64,000 bases of DNA from Enterococcus sp. 5H (GCF_028128615.1 NZ_AMDP01000002.1:372001-436000); one strand, 5' to 3'. Numbered from the stretch's first letter, positions 16,772 through 25,516 are shown. Numbers and translations: made by a program. The notes: generated by a model not told the origin, from the letters alone.

Positions 16772-18760
16772 ATGAAAGCTTATATGCAAAGAATGGGACG
16801 CTCATTAATGCTTCCTGTAGCAGTATTGCCTGCTGCAGCAATTTTAATGGGTATTGGGTATTGGATTGATCCTAACGTAATGACTGGACTTGGAGATCCA
16901 AACTTCTTATCTGTTTTCTTAGTTAAAGCCGGCGGAGCAATTATTGATAATTTACCTGTATTATTTGCTGTTGGTTTAGCATTAGGAATGTCTAAAGATA
17001 AAGATGGTGCAGCAGCGCTTAGTGGGTTAGTTGCTTTCTTAGTAGTTACAACACTACTTTCAACAGCAGCAGTTGGCGCAATGAAAGGAATTCCAATTGA
17101 GGAAGTTGATCCATCATTTGCTAAAATCGGAAATGCATTTATTGGTATTTTATCCGGTTTAATAGCAGCGTCAATGTACAATCGATTTAGTCAAGTAAAA
17201 TTACCAATGGCATTATCTTTCTTTAGTGGGAAGCGATTGGTTCCAATTATGACAGCTTTAGCAATGTTAGTTGCTTCAGGGGTATTATTCTTCTTATGGC
17301 CAGTTGTTTTCTCTGGTTTAGTTGCTTTCGGTGAAGCAATCTCTCAATTAGGCGCTTTAGGTGCCGGTCTTTATGGATTCTTTAACCGGTTATTAATTCC
17401 AACAGGGTTACATCACGCTTTGAATTCAGTGTTCTGGTTTGACGTGGCGGGGATTAATGATATTGGTAATTTCTTATCTGGTACAGGTGAAAAAGGAATC
17501 ACTGGTATGTACCAAGCTGGTTTCTTCCCGATGATGATGTTTGGTTTACCAGCAGGTGCTTATGCAATTTACCGTAATGCACGTCCTGAAAAGAAAAAAG
17601 CCACTGCTTCATTGATGATTGCGGCAGCTTTTGCATCATTCTTTACTGGGATTACTGAACCATTAGAGTTTTCATTTATGTTTGTTGCGTGGCCTCTATA
17701 TGTATTACATGCAATTTTAACTGGTATTTCGCTATTTATTTCTGCATTCTTCCATTGGACAGCAGGATTTGCATTTAGTGCTGGTTTAGTCGATTTTGTT
17801 TTAAGTTTACGTAATCCAATTGCTAACCAACCATACATGTTGATCGTTCAAGGTTTAGTAATGGCAGCTCTATACTTCTTTGTATTTGATTTTGCAATCA
17901 AGAAATTTAACTTGATGACTCCAGGTCGTGAAGAAGGTGAAGACGAGGTAACTCCAGATATTGATACAACTGGTGACAATAAATTTGCTGTTTTAGCTGG
18001 TAAAATTTACCAAGGTCTTGGCGGCGATGCTAACGTTACTTCAATTGATAACTGTACGACTCGTTTACGTTTAACGGTTGCTGATACAAGTAAAGTTGAC
18101 CAAGCTAAAATCAAAGCTACAGGCGTTCCAGGTGTGAAAGTTATTGATGATACAAATATTCAAGTAATCGTTGGTACAGAAGTTCAATTCGTTGCTGATG
18201 AAATGAATAAAATCCGCAATGGCGCATCAACAGTGGTAGTAGCAAGTGAACCAGAAAAAAAGCCTGAAGTAAAACAGGAATCAACTGAAACCGAAACAAA
18301 AGAAACTGAATTATTTGCAGTTGCAAATGGAAAAGTAGTTCCGGTTTCAGATGTACAAGATGATGTTTTCTCAGCTAAAATGATGGGTGACGGTTTTGCT
18401 GTAATTCCAACAGATGGTGAAGTTTCAACACCAGTTGCCGGAAAGATCACAAGTATATTCCCTACAAAACATGCTCTAGGTATCCAAACAGATTCAGGTA
18501 TTGAAGTTTTATTACACATGGGCTTAGATACTGTTGAATTAAAAGGTGAACCATTTACTCTTCATGTTGAAGAAGGACAAGTTTTAAAACAAGGTGATAA
18601 AATCGCAACAATCGATTTAGCTGCATTAGAATCAGCAGGCAAAAAATCAGATTTAATCGTTGTCTTCACGAATCAAGACGTTGTTGCAAATTATGATTTA
18701 GCTAAAGCAAATCAAGAAGCTAAAGCTAATGATGTAATTGGGCAAGTTACAGTAAAATAA
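16772..18760 (+). CDS. nagE: PTS transporter EIICBA, N-acetylglucosamine type
   Basis: This 662-residue fusion imports and phosphorylates an amino sugar or glucose. The IIC membrane domain (1-375) holds the HHALNSVFW and GITEPLEF substrate motifs typical of the GlcNAc/glucose family. The IIB domain has phosphocysteine C428 (DNCTTRLRL). The IIA domain has phosphohistidine H582 (LLHMGLDTVELKG). Domain order C-B-A and the HALNSVFWFDVAGINDIGNF segment favour GlcNAc over glucose. It forms an operon with the antiterminator upstream. Specificity is inferred from sequence pattern only. Confidence 0.88.
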   Translation: MKAYMQRMGRSLMLPVAVLPAAAILMGIGYWIDPNVMTGLGDPNFLSVFLVKAGGAIIDNLPVLFAVGLALGMSKDKDGAAALSGLVAFLVVTTLLSTAAVGAMKGIPIEEVDPSFAKIGNAFIGILSGLIAASMYNRFSQVKLPMALSFFSGKRLVPIMTALAMLVASGVLFFLWPVVFSGLVAFGEAISQLGALGAGLYGFFNRLLIPTGLHHALNSVFWFDVAGINDIGNFLSGTGEKGITGMYQAGFFPMMMFGLPAGAYAIYRNARPEKKKATASLMIAAAFASFFTGITEPLEFSFMFVAWPLYVLHAILTGISLFISAFFHWTAGFAFSAGLVDFVLSLRNPIANQPYMLIVQGLVMAALYFFVFDFAIKKFNLMTPGREEGEDEVTPDIDTTGDNKFAVLAGKIYQGLGGDANVTSIDNCTTRLRLTVADTSKVDQAKIKATGVPGVKVIDDTNIQVIVGTEVQFVADEMNKIRNGASTVVVASEPEKKPEVKQESTETETKETELFAVANGKVVPVSDVQDDVFSAKMMGDGFAVIPTDGEVSTPVAGKITSIFPTKHALGIQTDSGIEVLLHMGLDTVELKGEPFTLHVEEGQVLKQGDKIATIDLAALESAGKKSDLIVVFTNQDVVANYDLAKANQEAKANDVIGQVTVK

Positions 18761-18768
18761 GCTAATAC

Positions 18769-18813
18769 GAGACTGGGACATAACTTATCGAGTTATTCTC
18801 AGTCTCTTCTTTA
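18769..18813 (+). terminator. nagE terminator of the GGGACA repeat class
   Basis: GAGACTG-ATAACT pairs with AGTTAT-CAGTCTC. The element starts gagactgggacata, like the widespread intergenic family represented by R1. Confidence 0.75.
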
Positions 18814-18934
18814 AATCTGATTAACTATTGAAGTAGAATCGACAAGTCTTTTTTCTCTGTTTTCGAGTTGCTTTATTTTCTTTGTATGATATGGTAAAGG
18901 AGTATCTTTAATTTTTAGGAGGAGATTATCTTGC

Positions 18935-19000
18935 ATGAATGAAGCTGGACACAAAGAAGTGCCAGTGGATAATCATAGGTTTCTTTGTGTCATATACTAA
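18935..19000 (+). CDS. Possible 21-codon small ORF
   Basis: ATG to TAA encodes MNEAGHKEVPVDNHRFLCVIY (split here as read: 21 residues, GHKEVP-type N-terminal half and a hydrophobic end). An excellent AGGAGGAG site sits 10 nt upstream, better than that of the next gene. It ends 31 nt before the 116-residue ORF. It could be a leader peptide, a tiny protein, or the remnant of a longer gene. No homologue is recognised. Confidence 0.35.
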   Translation: MNEAGHKEVPVDNHRFLCVIY

Positions 19001-19031
19001 CAAATATGATAGATATGAAGGAGCAAAATAC

Positions 19032-19382
19032 ATGATTATTGTTAAGGGAAACAATCCGAGAAAAATTGAAAAAATTTGGGAATTAGTAAAGCGGGAACAC
19101 ACAGGAAAGAAAATTGCGGTTATAAGTTATTCAGGTGAGGTTCCACATAATTTTATCCGGGCCAAACAAATATCTGCATATGAAACGATGACGAAACAAA
19201 ATATGCTAACTAATTTGACTGATTTTTTGAGCAAAATAAAAGGTCGTTACGAAGCGATTATTTTGTATATCGATTGTGAGGCTCACTTAGTGGAACCATT
19301 ACGTGAACTTGCTGCATCACATCAGGAAAAGTTTGTTTTGACTGTATATGAAGACAAAGTTGATTGTGTCATAGAAAGATAA
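19032..19382 (+). CDS. Uncharacterised 116-residue protein
   Basis: I do not recognise this protein. It looks soluble, with a Rossmann-like alternation of strands and helices: IIVKGNN, KKIAVISYSG at about 34-43, AIILYIDCEA in the middle and FVLTVYEDK at the end. The IDCEA stretch could suggest nucleotide binding, but there is no P-loop. The ATG at 19032 has AAGGAG 8 nt upstream. An in-frame extension to 18939 exists but lacks a good start. A 53-residue gene follows 17 nt later, probably in the same transcript. Confidence 0.65.
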   Translation: MIIVKGNNPRKIEKIWELVKREHTGKKIAVISYSGEVPHNFIRAKQISAYETMTKQNMLTNLTDFLSKIKGRYEAIILYIDCEAHLVEPLRELAASHQEKFVLTVYEDKVDCVIER

Positions 19383-19399
19383 TTAAGGTGGGTAGTTGG

Positions 19400-19561
19400 A
19401 TGAAGGAGAATATGAAAAAATTAGTTGGTTTGATCGAAAAATTTCAAATAGAAGAACTTTCTTTAGAAGAAGCGATCGAATTAAGACGATTGTCAGCAGA
19501 ATTTGCTAATGTTTGTGGTGCTACTGTTGAAGAGAAAATGGATCAATATTATAAGAAATAA
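19400..19561 (+). CDS. Uncharacterised 53-residue protein
   Basis: This short, charged, helical protein (MKENMKKLVG start, DQYYKK end) has one cysteine in FANVCGATVEE. No family is recognised. AAGGTGGG lies 7 nt before the ATG. It follows the 116-residue gene closely and may be cotranscribed. The repeat at 19568 follows directly. Confidence 0.5.
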   Translation: MKENMKKLVGLIEKFQIEELSLEEAIELRRLSAEFANVCGATVEEKMDQYYKK

Positions 19562-19567
19562 CCTTGA

Positions 19568-19703
19568 GAGGTCGAGATAAAAGTGTTTAGCTCCGAGAAG
19601 TTAATGTGATCGGAGCGAGGTGTGGCAGCTACTTTTTCTCGTCTTTTGTTCGGATGTGTTGAGCGAAGCGAAACTGATCTTTAGTTTTGCTCCGCTCATA
19701 ACT
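19568..19703 (+). repeat. Repeat relative with terminator-like hairpin
   Basis: It starts gaggtcgagataaaagtg and shares its sequence order with 5501-5621, including the ttctcgtc-ttgttcg block. It ends in the imperfect hairpin 19661-19697 (GAGCGAAGCGAAACT / AGTTTTGCTCCGCTC). Compared with 5577-5611 the stem sequence has diverged but the fold is retained. Confidence 0.65.
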
Positions 19704-19717
19704 TTCAGAGCTAGAAA

Positions 19718-20056
19718 TTATTTTCTTCGAAATACTTTAATATCAAAGTCAGGAGCATCAAAACTAATTTCAGCCTCATCAATCATCAATCCCAGTAAAT
19801 GGTAATCCTCTTCTTCATGATGGGTAATCCCCAGCAATTCTTCATAATATCCTTCAATACTTAAGTCTCGTGGTGTATTTAACAATTCCAATAAATGAAG
19901 CAGATTTTCAGGCTCTTGTTCTGTTTTTCCTTGCATATCAATGTAAAATCCTTCAGATGTAAAATCCATTGCGATGCGGATTTCTTCGATATTGTTAGAA
20001 AAGAAATATGTTAAAAGTTCATCTACAATCCGCTTAGCTTTTTCTCTTTCTTGCAT
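19718..20056 (-). CDS. Uncharacterised 112-residue protein coupled to DUF1576 gene
   Basis: This soluble acidic protein starts MQEREKAKRIVDELLTYF and has alternating strands and helices; no family is recognised. Its start overlaps the end of the DUF1576 membrane-protein gene by 23 nt, with AAAGGTG before the ATG, so the two are probably translated together. It may be a cytosolic partner of that membrane protein (inference from gene arrangement only). Confidence 0.7.
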   Translation of the reverse strand: MQEREKAKRIVDELLTYFFSNNIEEIRIAMDFTSEGFYIDMQGKTEQEPENLLHLLELLNTPRDLSIEGYYEELLGITHHEEEDYHLLGLMIDEAEISFDAPDFDIKVFRRK

Positions 20057-21362
20057 GTTGTTTCACCTTTCTGATCTGTAAAATATTATCAAGTAATGGT
20101 ACCATGACGGCAGCCACAAAACCAGTAGAAAATCCATTATTATAAAGATTCAAACCACCATGAAGGTAACTGACATTAGTTACAATGGACATATGCAAAA
20201 AGCCGGCGAGCAAACCGAAAGTTATGCCGTAATAACCAGCAATTGGAGCTAGACCAGTTCCAAAAATACCGGCTAATACCACAGTCGTCTGATCAATTTC
20301 AAAAACAGAAGATAACTGTGCGGTTAAATAAACGCTTACTAATAACGGTAGACTATTCAGCAAATGATTACCAAAGGCACTAAAACCAACAGCTGATAAA
20401 ATTGCACCAACAATCGGACCATTCAAGGTAGAATGACTAAGCTGCGTGTAGCCTACAAGCAACAAACCAATAATTGCCATATTCATCATTGTTGCTCCAA
20501 TACCGGCAATTGAAATAAAGTCAGTAATCAGTTTACCTGAAGTTTTACTGATCGCTTTAAATCCTTTGAGTGAAAAATGATTTAGTATAAAACCAACTAA
20601 AAACATTAGTAAAAATAAAAAAATTAAGAAAAGAAGCAGTTCTTTGTGATAAGCTGTTGAGATTAAATTTTTTCCTTCAATTTTCCAACCAAACATCCTC
20701 AAAATCCCTGTAAAGATCATCGCAATCAACCCAGAGGTGAAACCAACGTTATATAATGAAAAACCTTGATGAAACGTTAGCACATGAGAGGCTAGAGGCG
20801 GTAAAATCATACCAATCAAGATCCCGACAATACAGCCTAAGGGAACTGAAAAAGCAAATGGTAATGAAAGACCAAAAGTTAAATAACTAATAATCGGTGA
20901 AAGAGCACTGCCGAATAAACTAACAACAATAAACTGTGAAAATGGTTTTTTTACCAAACGGGCGTAACAAAGCCCGCCGATAATAATAGGAATAGAATTA
21001 TATAAATTTTTTCCAAAAAAAGAACAGCCAGATACGGTAAAGAGAGCTGCAATAATTGCACCATTAATGGGAACTTTTTCCTTTTTTGCAAGTAAGACAC
21101 TAATTAAGGTTAGTAGCCCGCTATTTACAAATGCACTGCCCAATGTACCTAATTCAATGTAATCAGTTAATAAATTACTTGGAGAAGTCAAGATAAGAAT
21201 CATTCCAGCCAAAAGTGTGGTGAAAGGTTCACTCAAGAAACCAATAATTAATAACAATATACAATACCCAATAAGTAAATAATAACTTCTATTTGTTTGA
21301 TTTTTTTCAGGAAGTTTTTTATCTGTATGTAAAAAAAGTGTTTGGCCATGAGTGTTAGCCAT
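20034..21362 (-). CDS. DUF1576 family integral membrane protein
   Basis: The 442-residue polytopic protein has about ten or more hydrophobic segments and a clear internal duplication. The first half has INGAIIAAL, FFGKNLYNS and GFSLYNVGFTSG. The second half has LNGPIVGAIL, FGNHLLNS and GLNLYNNGFSTG. Such inverted or tandem repeats are typical of transporters or channels. DUF1576 has no established substrate. A strong GGAGG precedes the ATG. It is translationally coupled to the downstream 112-residue gene and divergent from a TetR regulator that may control it. Confidence 0.85.
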   Translation of the reverse strand: MANTHGQTLFLHTDKKLPEKNQTNRSYYLLIGYCILLLIIGFLSEPFTTLLAGMILILTSPSNLLTDYIELGTLGSAFVNSGLLTLISVLLAKKEKVPINGAIIAALFTVSGCSFFGKNLYNSIPIIIGGLCYARLVKKPFSQFIVVSLFGSALSPIISYLTFGLSLPFAFSVPLGCIVGILIGMILPPLASHVLTFHQGFSLYNVGFTSGLIAMIFTGILRMFGWKIEGKNLISTAYHKELLLFLIFLFLLMFLVGFILNHFSLKGFKAISKTSGKLITDFISIAGIGATMMNMAIIGLLLVGYTQLSHSTLNGPIVGAILSAVGFSAFGNHLLNSLPLLVSVYLTAQLSSVFEIDQTTVVLAGIFGTGLAPIAGYYGITFGLLAGFLHMSIVTNVSYLHGGLNLYNNGFSTGFVAAVMVPLLDNILQIRKVKQHARKRKS

Positions 21363-21574
21363 ATTAATACCTCCAATTTTTAGTCAATAGGCTAACTATA
21401 GCGCGTTAAGTCAATTATAGTCAATAAAAATTTCTTATATAAATTATCATCTTTTTAAGAAATATTCACAATTATTGAAAAAATAAGTGGTTTAAAGAGT
21501 GTAAAATAAAAGGATAAAATAGTGAAAAACTGAATTATTTTTTTGTAACATTAAAACATATGGAGGGAATGGAT

Positions 21575-22120
21575 TTGGTCAGAAAAAAAGTATATACAAA
21601 ACAACATATTTTAGCTGATGCTCAAGATTTATTGATAAAAAAAGGTTTTTCTAGTATAACGGCACGAAATGTGGCAGAGCATATGGGTATTTCAACGCAA
21701 CCTATCTACCTTGAGTTCAAGGATATGGAAGACTTGAAAATAACACTATTAAAAACAACACATGAATTAATAGAAAAAAAATATTTTTATGAAAATCCAA
21801 CGATGGATACTGTAATAAACTTCGGTTTAAACTACATTAAATTTGCCAAAGAAGATAGTGCTTTGTATTTATCTTTATATGTAAGACCACATTCATTTGG
21901 GCAAGAACTTCAGGATCTATCATTCGACTTATTTGAAAGAGTGACTAAAGATGATGAAAAAATTGCTGATCTAACACTGGAGGATCGCAAAGCATTACAT
22001 ATGAGTCTTTGGATTGTTGCTACAGGCATCTCTTCATTAACTGCGTCAGGTATGATGGAATTCTCAGAAAATAAAATAATCACCAGTTTACAAAGAGTTG
22101 AACAAAGCAAGCTAGGATGA
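21575..22120 (+). CDS. TetR/AcrR family transcriptional regulator
   Basis: This 181-residue repressor-type protein has an N-terminal TetR helix-turn-helix (about residues 25-48; FSSITARNVAEHMGIST, then QPIYLEFKDMEDL) and a helical C-terminal ligand domain without recognisable specificity. ATGs at 21560 and 21569 overlap or crowd the GGAGGG at 21562. The TTG at 21575, 7 nt away, gives MVRKKVYTKQ and is preferred. It is divergent from DUF1576 with about 210 nt between them; a shared operator is likely but no clear palindrome was seen. Confidence 0.85.
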   Translation: MVRKKVYTKQHILADAQDLLIKKGFSSITARNVAEHMGISTQPIYLEFKDMEDLKITLLKTTHELIEKKYFYENPTMDTVINFGLNYIKFAKEDSALYLSLYVRPHSFGQELQDLSFDLFERVTKDDEKIADLTLEDRKALHMSLWIVATGISSLTASGMMEFSENKIITSLQRVEQSKLG

Positions 22121-22178
22121 AGTCAGATGTTAGTATAAACGTATTGAGTTATCAATCAAGCACCTAATAAGTGAATAA

Positions 22179-22280
22179 AGAGTGGGAGTAGAAGTAACTT
22201 CTTTGAAAGGCTTAGAACATTCTAGGTCAGAAGTCTGAAATAGAATTCGTAAATCCGACCGATTTCAATTGTGTGAATCA
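22179..22280. repeat. Degenerate fragment of the R1/R2 repeat family
   Basis: The segment gtgggagtagaagtaact resembles the gtgggtgcagaagcaact block of R2. The rest is too diverged to align confidently. Confidence 0.35.
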
Positions 22281-22322
22281 CTGCTAAAATGTGATTATCA
22301 AATGAAATTTGGAGGAACGATT

Positions 22323-22697
22323 ATGAAACTTATTAAAACACTTGTTGTACTAACCTTATTTGGAGCCGGAGTTCTTTTAGGGGCTAAATTTTATACAAAA
22401 AACCAATCAGATGAATTATCAGGTACGATTGATCAGCTTAATCCGCTTGTTAGTAGTGGTGAAGTCTATATAAAAACGAAAAAGGCTGATAGCGTAAATG
22501 ATTACGGAATTACAACTTATAAGCAAACTGCATTTGATGAAAGTGGACAAGGCAAAGAACTTGTTTTTACAGCAGATCATGAGTTGAAAGAAGAACGCTA
22601 TTTAAAAATTTTTAATAAGGGGGCACATGTAGAAACTTACGAAGAAGTTTCGCAAGTAGATGTTCCTGAAAAAGCATTAGCGAAATTAGGTAATTAA
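22323..22697 (+). CDS. YxeA family (DUF1093) small exported/anchored protein
   Basis: The 124-residue protein begins with a single hydrophobic segment (residues 4-21, KTLVVLTLFGAGVLLGAKF) and then a beta-rich domain with YIKTKKADSV, YGITTYKQTAFDESG and HVETYEEVSQVDVPEKA. This is the pattern of YxeA-like proteins, a family of unknown function often found near bacitracin or antimicrobial-stress systems. GGAGG is 7 nt before the ATG. It is a single gene with its own strong terminator. Confidence 0.8.
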   Translation: MKLIKTLVVLTLFGAGVLLGAKFYTKNQSDELSGTIDQLNPLVSSGEVYIKTKKADSVNDYGITTYKQTAFDESGQGKELVFTADHELKEERYLKIFNKGAHVETYEEVSQVDVPEKALAKLGN

Positions 22698-22699
22698 TC

Positions 22700-22759
22700 A
22701 AAAAACTGTCTGATTTAAAAAATTTACTTTTAGTAAATTTTAATTCGGACAGTTTTTTT
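22700..22759 (+). terminator. Terminator of YxeA-like gene
   Basis: AAAAAACTGTC pairs with GACAGTTTTTTT, enclosing an inner AAATTTAC / GTAAATTT hairpin. Confidence 0.85.
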
Positions 22760-22862
22760 GATAATTAGAATTGTTGAATAGAGGTTATGACAGAAGTCGC
22801 TTAATCTAGTTTTTTCGCACTGGTTATTCGAATTTTTGTTGATGTAAATATAACTAAGAGAG

Positions 22863-23372
22863 TTATACTCCAGTTATTTTTAGTTCAGAAAAAGCTTGAG
22901 GATTTTTTATTGTTTTAATTTTATCAGAATTTTGTTCGATTAGTTTTTGTAATTCATAAAGATTCTTTTTTTCGTAATGATGATTCCATGCAAATAGATT
23001 TAACAACAATTTTAGTGATGGTTGATAATGTGAGGGTTCTAAATGAATAAGTTGTTTTAAAAATCGGGTGAAAATTCTAGTAACACGAACATGGTAAGCT
23101 GGTAGAAGTAATAAAATTATTTCAGCTTCCATCAGCGCTGGTTTTATCCAAGATTGGGTAGTTGTTCCTTCTATGATCCAAGTATCTTTGTTTAAAATAT
23201 CTTTAAGTTTTTGTGTGGATTCCTTTTTCGTGAAGCGTTGATCTCCTTCTGGAAGCCGATTCCAAATAAGATTATCCAATTCGTAAAAAGGAAGACCATG
23301 TTCTTTAGCCAGTTGCCTAGCTAAGGTTGTTTTGCCGCTACCAACAGGGCCTACAATCATAATTTTTTTCAT
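22863..23372 (-). CDS. P-loop kinase-like protein, FlaR/topology-modulation family
   Basis: This 169-residue protein has Walker A at the N-terminus (GPVGSGKTTLARQLA, about 8-20), ELDNLIW, a TWIIEGTT segment and a lid-like helical C-terminus. It belongs to the adenylate-kinase-like proteins often annotated as DNA topology modulation protein FlaR; they are probably small nucleotide or metabolite kinases, and the FlaR name should not be taken as function. GGGAG precedes the ATG. It lies downstream of, and in the same direction as, the cyclophilin lipoprotein but is separated from it by a terminator. Confidence 0.82.
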   Translation of the reverse strand: MKKIMIVGPVGSGKTTLARQLAKEHGLPFYELDNLIWNRLPEGDQRFTKKESTQKLKDILNKDTWIIEGTTTQSWIKPALMEAEIILLLLPAYHVRVTRIFTRFLKQLIHLEPSHYQPSLKLLLNLFAWNHHYEKKNLYELQKLIEQNSDKIKTIKNPQAFSELKITGV

Positions 23373-23387
23373 AAATTATTCTCCCAA

Positions 23388-23418
23388 GAAAAAAGAATGA
23401 CACTAGCGCGCCATTCTT
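23388..23418 (-). terminator. Terminator of cyclophilin lipoprotein gene
   Basis: On the minus strand AAGAATG pairs with CATTCTT across 12 nt and is followed by a T-run. Confidence 0.7.
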
Positions 23419-23426
23419 AGAAAATA

Positions 23427-24194
23427 TTATTTAGCTTCTTGTAAAATGTTGATTTTTTCAATACGAACTTCATTTACTGGAGTACTACTTTCACCACTAG
23501 CACTTGCTTTTGTTTCAGTATTAGCAATTTTATTTACAACATCCATTCCTTTAACTACTTGTCCAAAGACTGAGTATTGAAAATCCAAAAACGGAGTTCC
23601 GCCATTTTTATAGGCTTCAATAATTTTTTCAGGATATTCAGATTTTAGCAGGCCATCAGACACATCTTCGTCATTTTGAACGATATAGAATTGACTGCCT
23701 TGAGTCTTCTCTGATACATCACCGCCTGTTCGAGCCATTGCTAACGCTCCGTTTAAATGATAAAGGTTAGGAGAAATTTCTGGTGCAAATTCATCATTCC
23801 AAATACTTTCGCCGCCAGTTCCATCACCTTTAGGATCTCCACTTTGGATCATGAAATCTTTAATGATGCGATGGAAAGTAACATTGTCGTAGTAGCCGTC
23901 TTTTGCATGAGTCATAAAGTTTTCAACAGCTTTTGGTGCATATTTTGGAAATAGTTTGATTTCAATAGAACCTTCAGTTGTCACTAACTCAACTAGATCT
24001 TCATCTTCTGTAACTTCATCAGAAAGTTGTGGTAAATCCAATGCATTTAGATCTACAGCTGATTCAGAAGATTTTGTTTCAGCAGAAGAGTCAGCTGACG
24101 AGTCTGCACTTTTTTCAGTTTTAGTTCCACATGCCGCAAATGCAACTAGTGATGCTAATAAAATTGTTGCAGCCATGAATTTTTTTGTTTTCAT
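23427..24194 (-). CDS. Cyclophilin-type peptidyl-prolyl isomerase lipoprotein
   Basis: The 255-residue surface protein has a lipoprotein signal: basic MKTKK, a hydrophobic core and the lipobox FAAC with C21 or thereabouts. A Ser/Ala/Asp-rich linker (about 25-55) and a cyclophilin domain (about 70-250) follow, with VENFMTHAKDGYYDNVTFHR, MIQSGDP, GALAMARTG and SQFYIVQ. It should assist folding of secreted proteins at the membrane surface. The ATG at 24194 gives a normal signal peptide and uses AAAGGAAG; an upstream in-frame TTG at 24215 would overlap that site. Confidence 0.92.
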   Translation of the reverse strand: MKTKKFMAATILLASLVAFAACGTKTEKSADSSADSSAETKSSESAVDLNALDLPQLSDEVTEDEDLVELVTTEGSIEIKLFPKYAPKAVENFMTHAKDGYYDNVTFHRIIKDFMIQSGDPKGDGTGGESIWNDEFAPEISPNLYHLNGALAMARTGGDVSEKTQGSQFYIVQNDEDVSDGLLKSEYPEKIIEAYKNGGTPFLDFQYSVFGQVVKGMDVVNKIANTETKASASGESSTPVNEVRIEKINILQEAK

Positions 24195-24372
24195 AAAGTT
24201 AAGTCTTCCTTTCAAATATGGTTACTTATCAATAATAACAAATCCTCATAGGAACTACCAGTCTAAACAAAAAAAATTTAAGAATCATAAAAGGTGTAGA
24301 CCACTTTTTTTAGTTCTGTTATAATGAAAGTGGATACATTATAATCAACGCAACTTTTAGGAGGCAGCAATA

Positions 24373-25467
24373 ATGGGAAAATTAGGTATTTCAATCTATC
24401 CAGAACGCTCAACATTTGAAAAAGACAAAGCATATTTAGACTTAGCACACAAATATGGATTTAAACGTGTTTTTACTAGTCTGCTTCAAATTACTGAAGA
24501 TAAAGACAAAGTATTAGCAGAATTCAAACAAGTGGTTGACTATGCAAACAGTCTTGGTATGGAAGTCATGGTTGACATCAATCCTGCTTTATTTGAGCAG
24601 TTGTGCATTTCATATGATGATCTATCTTTCTTCGATGAAATGGGTGCCTATGGTGTTCGTTTAGATGTTGGATTTACAGGCGCTGAAGAAGCCAAAATGA
24701 CTCGAAATCCTTATGGCATTAAAATTGAAATCAACATGAGTACTGGTACTAGCTATGTTGACAATATCATGAGCTATTCACCAAATACAGATAATTTATT
24801 AGGTTCACATAACTTCTATCCCCATCGTTATTCTGGTTTAGGGTATGACCATTTTGTTTTCTGTTCTGAAAAATTTAGAAAATATAATTTAAATACGATG
24901 GCTTTTGTTAACTCACATGATGCAACATTTGGTCCTTGGCCAACGCAAGATGGACTTTGTTCATTGGAAGATCATCGTGATTTAGAAATCGCCACACAGG
25001 TAAAACATTTAGTCTTAACTGGATTAATTGATGATATTTTAGTTGGAAATGCATATGCGTCAGAAGCTGAATTAAAAGCAATGGCTGAAGCTTTTACAGC
25101 GGAATATCCTTCAGTTAAAGTCGACGTGGCTGAAGATATCACAGCTGATGAAAAAGAAGTACTATTTACTAGCCTGCATAGTTATCGCGGTGATCGCTCA
25201 GAATATATTTTACGTTCGACAATGACACGTATTCACTTTAAAGATCGTGCTTTCCCAGCACATAATACTAATGATATGCAAAAAGGGGATGTTTTAATCG
25301 ATAATGTTGGCTATGGTCAATATAAAGGTGAAACCCAGATTGCGTTAAAAGAAATGAAAAATGATGGGCGCGTTAACGTAGTCGGCCGTATTTCAGAAGA
25401 TGAGCTATTCTTATTAGATTTCTTAAAACCATGGTCCAGCTTCAAATTAATTGAAAACAACAAATAA
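24373..25467 (+). CDS. MupG-family (DUF871) 6-phospho-N-acetylmuramidase-like protein
   Basis: The 364-residue protein has an N-terminal TIM barrel (LGISIYPERSTFEKD, VDINPA, LDVGFTG, IEINMST, HNFYPHRYSGL) and a C-terminal cyclophilin-like domain. This is the DUF871 architecture now linked to MupG, which splits MurNAc-6-phosphate-GlcNAc in cell-wall recycling. The SIYPE and HNFYPH motifs are consistent. Unlike typical mup clusters, no murQ, MurR or MurNAc PTS gene is adjacent. A different 6-phospho-disaccharide substrate is possible. AGGAGG precedes the ATG and a strong terminator follows. Confidence 0.82.
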   Translation: MGKLGISIYPERSTFEKDKAYLDLAHKYGFKRVFTSLLQITEDKDKVLAEFKQVVDYANSLGMEVMVDINPALFEQLCISYDDLSFFDEMGAYGVRLDVGFTGAEEAKMTRNPYGIKIEINMSTGTSYVDNIMSYSPNTDNLLGSHNFYPHRYSGLGYDHFVFCSEKFRKYNLNTMAFVNSHDATFGPWPTQDGLCSLEDHRDLEIATQVKHLVLTGLIDDILVGNAYASEAELKAMAEAFTAEYPSVKVDVAEDITADEKEVLFTSLHSYRGDRSEYILRSTMTRIHFKDRAFPAHNTNDMQKGDVLIDNVGYGQYKGETQIALKEMKNDGRVNVVGRISEDELFLLDFLKPWSSFKLIENNK

Positions 25468-25474
25468 CAGAGAA

Positions 25475-25516
25475 AGAGATTAGGCTGAAGATAAATATTC
25501 GCCTAGTCTCTTTTTA
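25475..25516 (+). terminator. Terminator of MupG-like gene
   Basis: AGAGATTAGGC pairs with GCCTAGTCTCT and is followed by TTTT. Confidence 0.85.
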
